From NCBI RefSeq assembly GCF_000454065.1, contig NZ_KE695653.1, positions 54,057 through 118,056 on the forward strand: a stretch of DNA of 64,000 nt, in the 5' to 3' direction. A program made the translations under genes and the position numbers. The notes below the pieces were generated by a model. It did no database searches, was not told where the DNA came from, and worked only from the letters and a program-made list of their open reading frames with translations. The DNA comes from Brevibacillus thermoruber 423. Its GTDB lineage: Bacteria > Bacillota > Bacilli > Brevibacillales > Brevibacillaceae. Below, piece by piece: positions 58,123 to 64,000 of the stretch (positions are counted from its first letter, which is position 1; every line of letters begins with the position of its first letter).

Positions 58123-58890
58123 TTAGGTAGAAGAGGGGGAGCCGTAGGCTCCAGTCCTCATTTTTTCACGTAGTCGGTAACTGTTACCTCTAATATTGAC
58201 GATGTGGGAATGGTGTAAGAGACGATCCAGAATAGCTGTAGCAAGTATCGGATCACCCATCAGTTCCCCCCATTCACCAAAACTCTTGTTACTGGTCAAC
58301 AGAATACTCCCTCTCTCGTATCTTGCACTTACTACCTGGAAAAAGAGGTTAGCTGCCAAACTGTCAAACGGTAAGTAGCCAATCTCGTCAATAACGAGGA
58401 GCTTTGGTCGAATATAGATGCGGAGGCGTTTATCCAGCCTGTTTTCCGCATAAGCTTTTCGCAGATCCTCGATGAGATGCGAGAGACTGACAAAGTAAAC
58501 GGATATCCCTTGCGAGATGGCTTCTACAGCCAACGCCACCGCCAGATGACTTTTTCCTACTCCGGGAGGCCCTAAGAACAAGACATTCTCGTGTCGGGTT
58601 ACGAAAGTCATCGTGGCCAACTCTCGAATCATCCGTTCGTCAATGTTGGGTTGGAAAGTAAAATCGAACTCCTCCAGTGTTTTTCGGTAAGGCAAGTGTG
58701 CGAGTTTGGTGCGTACCTCCATATTCCGTTTCTGACGTTCCGCTATCTCTGCATCTAGAAGCATGTTGAGAAAGGACAGATAGGTGGGCTGTCCATGGCT
58801 TGCCGCTTCCAAATGGGCATCTAAGAGTAGAGCCGCTTGCTGAAGTCCAAGTTCCTCGAGACGTAGCCGTGCCTGTTCCAGTTCGATCAT
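58123..58890 (-). CDS. istB: IS21-family helper ATPase IstB
   Basis: AAA+ ATPase that helps the IstA transposase choose its target; 255 residues. Walker A is FLGPPGVGKSHLAVALA and Walker B is LLVIDEIGYLPFD, with the DnaC-like sequence GSILLTSNKSFGEWGELMGD and the N-terminal IstB domain (AHLPYRKTLEEFDFTFQP). It overlaps istA by four bases (ATGA), the usual arrangement. Complete. Confidence 0.95.
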   Translation of the reverse strand: MIELEQARLRLEELGLQQAALLLDAHLEAASHGQPTYLSFLNMLLDAEIAERQKRNMEVRTKLAHLPYRKTLEEFDFTFQPNIDERMIRELATMTFVTRHENVLFLGPPGVGKSHLAVALAVEAISQGISVYFVSLSHLIEDLRKAYAENRLDKRLRIYIRPKLLVIDEIGYLPFDSLAANLFFQVVSARYERGSILLTSNKSFGEWGELMGDPILATAILDRLLHHSHIVNIRGNSYRLREKMRTGAYGSPSST

Positions 58891-60110
58891 GTTCCCACCC
58901 CTGTCAGCTGCTCATAGACATCCAGCGAACGCACTTCCACTTGCTGCGATGAAATCTGTCGGGCTTGCGGACGTGGATAAGCATATCCTTGAGCGATCGT
59001 AAGACCTGCATACTGGTTTTCGCAAAAAACAGTTGCACGGGATCGATAGACCTTTTGGTGTCGGGAAATACATGTGCCGTCGGCCCAGATTTCCACCCAC
59101 CCATTCACTTCTCGCACGGTTACCTCACGTCCACTGTACCTCCATGGAACCCCATATCGCACACCATCGTAGCTAACAAATCCGTCTCGGCTGACCTGTC
59201 TGGGTTCATGCAGATATTTTTCCCACCGATCAACGGAAGGGATGGGCGACAGATTTTCCTCACGGAGTCTGTCGGTGGGACGTTCACCGGTTGTTCCATG
59301 AATACGGCGGTTAATTCGTTCGCACCAGTGAAGGGCTTGTTGATTGAGATCCTGTAAATCAACGAAGCGCTTGCCAGGAAGAAAGTTGTTTTTTACGTAA
59401 TGAACGCCTCGTTCCACTTTTCCCTTTGTTTCAGGGCGGCGGACTTTACATACTTTTGGAACAAGCCCAATCGCCGCAGCAAAGTCGGCAAAAAGCGGAT
59501 GCCAGCGGGGTTTTCGATCGTCTCCCATACCAAGTACGACTGTTTTCATCTGATCGGTCAGCATCACTTTAGGGATACCCCCAAAGTATTCAAATGCATG
59601 AATCAAACAGCGCAGAAAGCTGTAGATGTCACAACGCTTGGTAAATTCAATATAGGTGGCACGAGAGTACCCCAATACCATGACAAATACCGGCACTTTT
59701 CGGACCGTACCGTCCAGATCTACATAATCACACAGTCCCCAATCAACCTGGGCGTATTCACCAGGTTTCGTCTCGTAACGAAGAACAGCGGGAACTTGTT
59801 TGGGAGGACGGAAGTCCTTCACATAGTCTTTCAGGATGGTGCGCCCTCCGGTGTATCCCTTTTCTTGTAGAAGCTCGAATAAAACCTCACAGTTATAGAT
59901 ACCCTCTTGGAGCCGTTCCTGCAGGAACGGTTTGAATGGATCAAGCTTGGAACCACGAGATCTACGGGTTCCCTTTTCGGGGATAAATTCACCCCGGAGA
60001 TATCGGCGAACTGTATTTCGAGAATTCCCCGTTAGACGGGCAATTTCACGAATACTCTTGCCTTCTGCCCTCATGGTATGTAACGATATCACTATCCCAC
60101 TCCTTAGCAT
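58887..60110 (-). CDS. istA: IS21-family transposase IstA
   Basis: DDE transposase of 407 residues. An N-terminal helix-turn-helix (SIREIARLTGNSRNTVRRYLRGEF) is followed by a catalytic core with YAQVDWGLCDYVDLDG (first Asp), MLTDQMKTVVLG (second Asp) and the Glu in RPETKGKVERGVHYVKNNF. GGAGGG precedes ATG 60110; the frame extends to 60203 in the IS end without homology. The core is intact, so the element may be active. Confidence 0.95.
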   Translation of the reverse strand: MLRSGIVISLHTMRAEGKSIREIARLTGNSRNTVRRYLRGEFIPEKGTRRSRGSKLDPFKPFLQERLQEGIYNCEVLFELLQEKGYTGGRTILKDYVKDFRPPKQVPAVLRYETKPGEYAQVDWGLCDYVDLDGTVRKVPVFVMVLGYSRATYIEFTKRCDIYSFLRCLIHAFEYFGGIPKVMLTDQMKTVVLGMGDDRKPRWHPLFADFAAAIGLVPKVCKVRRPETKGKVERGVHYVKNNFLPGKRFVDLQDLNQQALHWCERINRRIHGTTGERPTDRLREENLSPIPSVDRWEKYLHEPRQVSRDGFVSYDGVRYGVPWRYSGREVTVREVNGWVEIWADGTCISRHQKVYRSRATVFCENQYAGLTIAQGYAYPRPQARQISSQQVEVRSLDVYEQLTGVGT

Positions 60111-60380
60111 GTGTCTCCCTCCGAAGTTGTCTTGGCGGACTATTTTCGAAGGGGATATATTCGCTAAGGGTGGGTCATTTTCATTCCGGCGAACCTGGGT
60201 CAATTATATCCCGGCGGTGACAGTATCCTATCTTGCTTGCGATCTGCGCCGGCGTCTGCCACCCATTGGTCAGTGCCAGCAGTACGGCCTTTTGTTTTTC
60301 GGTCAGTCTCATATCGGTCTTGCCTCCCTGAACTTTTGTGATCCAGGAGCAGCCGCAGACGGCCGCTCCCTATATCGCCC

Positions 60381-60647
60381 TTACAACAGCCCAGAGTCAA
60401 TCAGAAGCACTTCGCTCTTCTCTCTGTGGAACTTGTCCAAAGTCTCGGAAACCGGCATAAAGTCTCCGTCCTCCGACTCGCTTCTGGCAAACTGGATAAG
60501 CGCGTAATCCCGATCCACTTCCTTGATCTCTTCGCGCAAAGTGCCGTCGTCATCGGCTACTTGCTCCACATAGATTTCAATCGCCTTCTCTACCGTTTCT
60601 GCTTTCACCAAGGCGTAATATGGAGAATGGATTTCAAAGTATTTCAT
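60381..60647 (-). CDS. small hypothetical phage-type protein
   Basis: An 88-residue acidic protein: MKYFEIHSPYYALVKAETVE, then AIEIYVEQVADDDGTLREEIKEVDRDYALIQFARSESEDGD. The predicted fold is alternating beta-alpha. GGAGGAAAG precedes the ATG. It lies upstream of the split winged-helix gene and was probably in the same phage-type operon (BC1872-like, winged-helix, this gene). No known function. Confidence 0.65.
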   Translation of the reverse strand: MKYFEIHSPYYALVKAETVEKAIEIYVEQVADDDGTLREEIKEVDRDYALIQFARSESEDGDFMPVSETLDKFHREKSEVLLIDSGLL

Positions 60648-60752
60648 GGTTCTTTCCTCCCTTATCTGAGTAACTATTTTGTAAAATTAGAGGTCTAGTC
60701 ACCTTTGATGTCAAACTAAATCAATCATGCGTAATCAGGTGGGTGAATCGAT

Positions 60753-61052
60753 TTGACAAAGGTTCCTGTTGTCATTATTTTTCTTCTTAATTTTGTGATT
60801 GGTGTCCCAGCGTATCTCGTATTACAAATATCTGGTGTACTTTTCTTTGGAATCGGATTATTTGGTCCACCTCTCCATCCACCTGCATTTGAATATCGTG
60901 CCCTTGGAGTTTTGATAGCTGTAGGGTATTTATGTCTACCGTTATTGGGAACAAAGTGGTTGATTTCCGACTCCCCTTACAAATTTGAGTATTGGGTGGC
61001 ATCCCTTTTTAGTTTCGCTGTGGGGGTGATGGTTAGTTTTATCATCTCGTGA
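60753..61052 (+). CDS. small three-helix membrane protein
   Basis: A 99-residue hydrophobic protein (VPVVIIFLLNFVIGVPAYLVLQISGVLFFGIGLFG, ALGVLIAVGYLCLPLLGTKWLI, YWVASLFSFAVGVMVSFIIS) with three or four helices. The start is TTG 60753, preceded by AGGTGGGTG. No known family. It is the first of a group of AT-rich small genes on the plus strand. Confidence 0.6.
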   Translation: MTKVPVVIIFLLNFVIGVPAYLVLQISGVLFFGIGLFGPPLHPPAFEYRALGVLIAVGYLCLPLLGTKWLISDSPYKFEYWVASLFSFAVGVMVSFIIS

Positions 61053-61155
61053 GCAAGTTTTCACGTTACACATCGTGTTAAACACCTTAGACCTGCTCCC
61101 CAATGCAAGCCCTCCAATTTGGAAACACTATACGGTGATAGGAGGTCGAACCAAC

Positions 61156-61377
61156 ATGGGGACTAATGAAACCAAGAAAACTATGCGGTTTTGGATATTT
61201 TCCGGTGTTGTTGCAATCGTCGCTTCACAGCTGCCACTATTACTGAAAAAGAAGCAACTCGACAATCAAGCGCAGCAGCAACAACAAAAAAGACCTTGGT
61301 GGATAAAGATGCTTATATGGGCACTTATAGCAGTTACAATTTGGATTGTTATTTGGTTGTTCAACATTTTTACTTAA
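61156..61377 (+). CDS. small two-helix membrane protein with Gln-rich linker
   Basis: A 73-residue protein: helix FWIFSGVVAIVASQLPLLL, linker KKKQLDNQAQQQQQKRPW, helix MLIWALIAVTIWIVIWLF. ATG 61156 lies after AGGAGG. Such short hairpins with charged linkers occur in many Bacillus genomes; function unknown. Confidence 0.65.
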   Translation: MGTNETKKTMRFWIFSGVVAIVASQLPLLLKKKQLDNQAQQQQQKRPWWIKMLIWALIAVTIWIVIWLFNIFT

Positions 61378-61487
61378 TCCATGCCCTCATTTAACAAATT
61401 GAAACTTGTATATAATTCCCATAATAAATCTCGAGCTCCCTGTAAAAGATACATTTGGGTCAAATCTTTACAGTTAGGAGAACCCAA

Positions 61488-62045
61488 ATGGATCTTACAA
61501 CTTTAATCAATGCTGGGAGGACAGTTATGGGAATTTTAAGCGGAAATCCACAAAACGAGCCAATGCATTACGGTGAAGTCTTTGGTGTTTGGAGTTACCT
61601 TACCGTAACCAAAGGATTGTTGGCAGGTTATCAAACATTCATTAACCACACTGGCGACAAGGATTTACGAACATTTCTTGAAGACTTAACGCAAAATATG
61701 AAGCAGGAAATCGAGCAAATTGAAAATTTACTCAAAATCAACGGAATTGGTTTGCCACCCTCTCCACCAGAACGTCCAACAGCAACTTTAGAAAGCATCC
61801 CTGTTGGTGCAAGGTTCAATGATCCAGAAATTGCAGCTCGTGTATCTTTAGATATTGCTGCTGGATTAGTATCATGCAGCCAAATTATGGGACAGTCAAT
61901 TCGTGAAGATATTGGGATGATGTTTGGTCAATTCCATATGTCGAAAGCAACATACGGAGCCCGACTGTTACGTATTAACAAAGAGAAGGGATGGTTAGTT
62001 CCTCCACCACTTCATCTGCAAACACCCGAACCTGCCCATGTATAA
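61488..62045 (+). CDS. DUF3231 family protein
   Basis: A 185-residue helical protein with a ferritin-like or four-helix-bundle pattern: PMHYGEVFGVWSYLTVTKGLLAGYQTFINHTGD, FLEDLTQNMKQEIEQIENLLKINGIGLPPSPPERPTA, then DPEIAARVSLDIAAGLVSCSQIMGQSIREDIGMMFGQFHMSKATYGARLLRINKEKGWLVPPP. This is the typical DUF3231 single domain; Bacillus proteins usually have two copies. ATG 61488 has AGGAGA upstream. A spore-related role has been proposed for relatives; not shown here. Confidence 0.85.
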   Translation: MDLTTLINAGRTVMGILSGNPQNEPMHYGEVFGVWSYLTVTKGLLAGYQTFINHTGDKDLRTFLEDLTQNMKQEIEQIENLLKINGIGLPPSPPERPTATLESIPVGARFNDPEIAARVSLDIAAGLVSCSQIMGQSIREDIGMMFGQFHMSKATYGARLLRINKEKGWLVPPPLHLQTPEPAHV

Positions 62046-62058
62046 AGTTTTTCAAGAA

Positions 62059-62094
62059 GGCTACCCTAGATATGGGGTGGCCTTTTGTCTTTTT
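62059..62094 (+). terminator. terminator of the DUF3231 gene
   Basis: GGCTACCC-tagatat-GGGGTGGCC followed by TTTTGTCTTTTT. Confidence 0.82.
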
Positions 62095-62368
62095 ACATGA
62101 TGAGCATCTTGTTAAATAACCCGAGCTGCACACCTGGCAGCGAGAAAATCGTCTGCTGCTCCATCTGGTTCACCGCTACAGGATTGATCCAAAGGACCTC
62201 TCTTCGCCTGTTGCCGCCTTCCGCCTTGGCGACTTTCGTGCTTTTTTCTTTTTCTGCCTTCAGATGAAGCTCGACTATTTCCCCGATCGTGATCACATTT
62301 CGTCCAAGCGGTCGATCCGCATCACAAACAAGCTCAATAACTCCCGCTGCAGTGGTCAAATCCTTCAT
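62093..62368 (-). CDS. hypothetical phage-type protein
   Basis: A 91-residue basic protein (VIELVCDADRPLGRNVITIGEIVELHLKAEKEKSTKVAKAEGGNRRREVLWINPVAVNQMEQQTIFSLPGVQLGLFNKMLIM). It has no known motif. ATG 62368 lacks a good ribosome site and shares its CATG with the divergent gene's possible start at 62367, so one of the two starts must be further in. The real start may be internal. Confidence 0.5.
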   Translation of the reverse strand: MKDLTTAAGVIELVCDADRPLGRNVITIGEIVELHLKAEKEKSTKVAKAEGGNRRREVLWINPVAVNQMEQQTIFSLPGVQLGLFNKMLIM

Positions 62369-62591
62369 GCCTCTTACGTTTCAAGTGGACAGCCACCGTC
62401 TCAATTGGAAACGTCTGAGCATCCAGGAAAAAGAGGCTCACCTCTTTTCCGCATCCTTGCTCCTGGATGAACTGAGTTTTGAAGATGGAATGACAATTGA
62501 TCAAGCAGCAGCCATTACCGGCTGTCCTCCCAAAATCATCGAGATATGGCTTCACGAACAAACCAAAGCAAGACATGGTTTTTCTTTTTAA
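62367..62591 (+). CDS. small helix-turn-helix protein
   Basis: A 74-residue protein: MPLTFQVDSHRLNWKRLSIQ, then EKEAHLFSASLLLDELSFEDGMTIDQAAAITGCPPKIIEIWLHEQTKA. The last part (TIDQAAAITGCPPKIIEIWL) fits a helix-turn-helix of the RHH/HTH type seen in small phage regulators. No clear ribosome site lies before ATG 62367, so a start a few codons in is possible. It is divergent from the gene at 62093-62368 and lies just before the recombinase. Confidence 0.55.
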   Translation: MPLTFQVDSHRLNWKRLSIQEKEAHLFSASLLLDELSFEDGMTIDQAAAITGCPPKIIEIWLHEQTKARHGFSF

Positions 62592-62710
62592 CCCACAAAC
62601 AGAACGTATGTTTGTATTTTTAGGAGGCGACTATCGTGAGTCATTGGTGTGTTCATGACACCAGCTAACTAGCTAAGAATCAGACAAAACCTGGGGAAAG
62701 GAGAGTTCGC

Positions 62711-63265
62711 ATGATCGCCTTATTCGAAGCCATTCAGGAATTCCTTACATACTTGAAAGTGGAGGTGAATCGCAGCGGCGAGACCATAAAAGGATACGAG
62801 AAGGATTTATCCCAATTCCATCGCTACTACCTTTCCCAATGGAAGGTAGAACCCTTCGTCGATGAAATCGAAACGCATCATTTACGTACATTCCTTCGGT
62901 ACTTGACTGAGGAGAAAAACTACAAGACCAACAGCATCATTCGGATGATCGCAACATTTCGCTCCTTCTTCCGTTTCCTCGAACGGGAGGAGTACATTCA
63001 GAAAAACCCAAGCAACCGCCTCCAGGCACCCAAGAAGCCGGAGAGCATTCCCAAATACCTGACCAAAGAAGAAATCGAAAGGCTCTTGTCCGTTATTAAT
63101 CAAAACAAAGACAAAGGAAAACGAATCTACACCATCATTCAAACCCTTCGATATACCGGCCTGCGGATTTCCGAACTGACCAACCTCAAGATCGAGGACG
63201 TAAACTTTGAGGAAGCGTCGATCACCGTGTGGCATGGAAAAGGAGACAAATACCGGATCATGTGA
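62711..63265 (+). pseudogene. XerC/D-type tyrosine recombinase, truncated by an IS21-type insertion
   Basis: The N-terminal SAM-like DNA-binding domain is complete (IQEFLTYLKVEVNRSGETIKGYEKDL ... FRSFFRFLEREEYIQKNPS). The catalytic domain begins with YLTKEEIERLLSVI and the first catalytic Arg in RYTGLRISELTNL, then stops after HGKGDKYRI. The second half with K, HxxR, H/W and the Tyr nucleophile is missing. The last two codons come from the IS. GGAAAGGAGAG precedes ATG 62711. The other half must lie beyond the second IS, outside the window. Confidence 0.9.
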
Positions 63266-64000
63266 AGATCAGCGATAAAATCCCCAATAGAATCGGTTGA
63301 AAATTCCCCATTTTCATCGCAGACTCTCTCCTTGGAGGAGAGAGAAATTATGGTAAAGAATGGGGAGTTTTACATGATTCACGAGATGAGGAAACGTGGC
63401 ATGAGTATTACTCGGATCGCGCAGGAAATGGGGAGGGATCGAAAAACCATTCGTAAGTGGCTAAACAAGAAGGAACCTGAATCCTATCAGCGAAAGGTCA
63501 CTCGTCTCGGCAAGCTGGATCCGTTCAAGGATTACGTTCGCCGCCGAATGGAGGAAGGTTGCCTGAATGCGAGAGTTATCCTGGAAGAAATCAAGGCAAA
63601 AGGGTATACCGGTGGGATTACCACTCTGCGAGTCTTCATGAAACCGTTCCGGCCCACCGTCATCAGCAAAACCACCGTCCGATTTGAAACAGATCCCGGA
63701 TACCAAGCCCAAGTCGATTGGGGACGGTTTACGGTGGACTGGCACGGCAAACCAAAACGGCTCTATGCGTTTGTCATGGTCCTCAGCTATTCTCGCATGA
63801 TGTATCTGGAGTTCACTGAAGATGAGAAGTTGGATACGCTCATCAGTTGTCACCATCGGGCTTTTGAGTATTTTGGAGGGGGTACGGAGGTGATGCTGTA
63901 CGACAACATGAAGACCGTTGTGAAAGACAGAGATGAACAGGGCCATCCCGTCTGGAATGAGCGTTTTTCCCGATTTGCCAGCCACCACGGCTTCCTTCTT
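63261..64000 (+). mobile_element. second IS21-family element, left part
   Basis: Begins at TGTGAAGATCAGCGATAAAAT directly after the recombinase codons CGGATCA and runs off the window. The end carries two AAAAT(T)CCCC motifs (63277-63283, 63299-63309). Its IstA is of a different subgroup from the copy at 58-60 kb, so it is an independent insertion. Confidence 0.85.
63350..64000 (+). CDS. istA: IstA transposase of the second IS21-type element, C-terminus outside window
   Basis: ATG 63350 starts MVKNGEFYMIHEMRKRGMSI with a helix-turn-helix (TRIAQEMGRDRKTIRKWLNK). The catalytic core begins with QAQVDWGRFTVDW (first Asp) and contains EVMLYDNMKTVVKD (second Asp). The frame has no stop before 64000; 217 codons are visible of about 400-500. 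GGAGGAGAG precedes the ATG. The protein differs clearly from IstA at 58887-60110. Confidence 0.93.
   Translation, partial: MVKNGEFYMIHEMRKRGMSITRIAQEMGRDRKTIRKWLNKKEPESYQRKVTRLGKLDPFKDYVRRRMEEGCLNARVILEEIKAKGYTGGITTLRVFMKPFRPTVISKTTVRFETDPGYQAQVDWGRFTVDWHGKPKRLYAFVMVLSYSRMMYLEFTEDEKLDTLISCHHRAFEYFGGGTEVMLYDNMKTVVKDRDEQGHPVWNERFSRFASHHGFLL

Larger units (their letters stand above)
58053..60222 (-). mobile_element. complete IS21-family insertion sequence
   Basis: 2170 bp, bounded by TGTCAACGCCG...TTTGACCCA at the left and, inverted, TGTCACCGCCGGG...TTGACCCA at the right, both beginning with TG as IS21 ends do. It is flanked by GTATC (58048-58052 and 60223-60227), the target duplication. It contains istA and istB, both intact. 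A 34-bp remnant of the same end lies at 14583. Confidence 0.92.
57871..60312 (-). pseudogene. winged-helix DNA-binding gene split by the IS21-family element
   Basis: The two parts are 60312-60223 (MRLTEKQKAVLLALTNGWQT ... IASKIGY) and 58052-57871 (HTASYVNLPLKVLIREG ... GQYRLTLRGAFIKDK). Removing the IS (58053-60222) and one copy of the 5-bp GTATC duplication restores one unbroken 88-codon frame. The product looks like a MarR/phage-type winged helix (QTPAQIASKIGY..ASYVNLPLKVLIREGLAEK). GGAGG precedes ATG 60312. The gene is inactivated. Confidence 0.9.

Noticed and set aside
62643..62666. TGGTGT-GTTCATG-ACACCA inverted repeat as an attachment or dif-like site for the recombinase
   Set aside because: Only six-base arms, no second copy in the window, and the 10-codon frame across it has no support beyond a ribosome site.

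Overview
The window comes from an endospore-forming Firmicute, most likely Brevibacillus or a close relative in Paenibacillaceae. The evidence is the gene order prfB-secA-hpf, the flagellar block fliS-fliD-flaG...hag-csrA-fliW-yviE-flgL-flgK-flgN-flgM-yvyF-comFC-comFA-degU-degS, an S-box leader on metK, an SLH-anchored protease and S-layer assembly (SLAP) proteins. The first 47 kb are GC-rich and mostly core genes; the AT-richer last 15 kb hold small phage-type genes and insertion sequences. The genus is inferred from gene content, not from a database match.

Layout. 1-5.3 kb: prfB with its programmed +1 frameshift, secA behind four 66-bp tandem repeats, and hpf. 5.4-8.5 kb: an HD-GYP protein, a cold-shock protein and an amino-acid ABC transporter. 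8.5-10.4 kb: a DnaA-box cluster and a motA/motB pair. 10.5-24.8 kb: the flagellar region, which includes a large VWA/IPT surface protein and a scar made of a fliB stump, a truncated IS3 transposase and a 34-bp IS21-type end. 24.8-31.2 kb: comFC-comFA, degU-degS and a polysaccharide deacetylase. 31.2-40.6 kb: metK with its SAM riboswitch, a secreted protein, an SLH subtilase, three SLAP paralogs and a stalk-domain protein. 40.8-47.5 kb: aldo/keto reductase, chemoreceptor, very small His-rich and Cys-rich peptides, a membrane/YtkA-like pair, and a GT2 synthase with a degenerate GGDEF partner. 47.8-53 kb: a broken aldehyde dehydrogenase, an Rrf2 regulator with its target oxidoreductase, and two copies of a 28-residue Arg-rich peptide gene with a conserved leader. 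53.2-64 kb: a low-GC secreted protein with a possible immunity partner, then phage-type genes (XtrA, BC1872-like), truncated haemoglobin, a complete IS21-family element that splits a winged-helix gene with a 5-bp target duplication, and a tyrosine recombinase cut by a second IS21-type element running off the window.

How the genes work together. The flagellar genes form a regulated unit: a sigma-D-type promoter and CsrA-like sites lie in front of hag, csrA-fliW sit directly upstream, and flgM has its own unit. DegS-DegU and the ComF genes link motility to competence and exoenzyme control. The SLH protease, SLAP trio and stalk-domain protein belong to cell-surface assembly. The best candidate for something undescribed is the duplicated Arg-rich micropeptide locus (about 50.2 and 52.8 kb), with a ~105-nt leader as conserved as the coding part. 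Several genes are decaying: yjfB copy, fliB, aldehyde dehydrogenase, winged-helix gene and recombinase.
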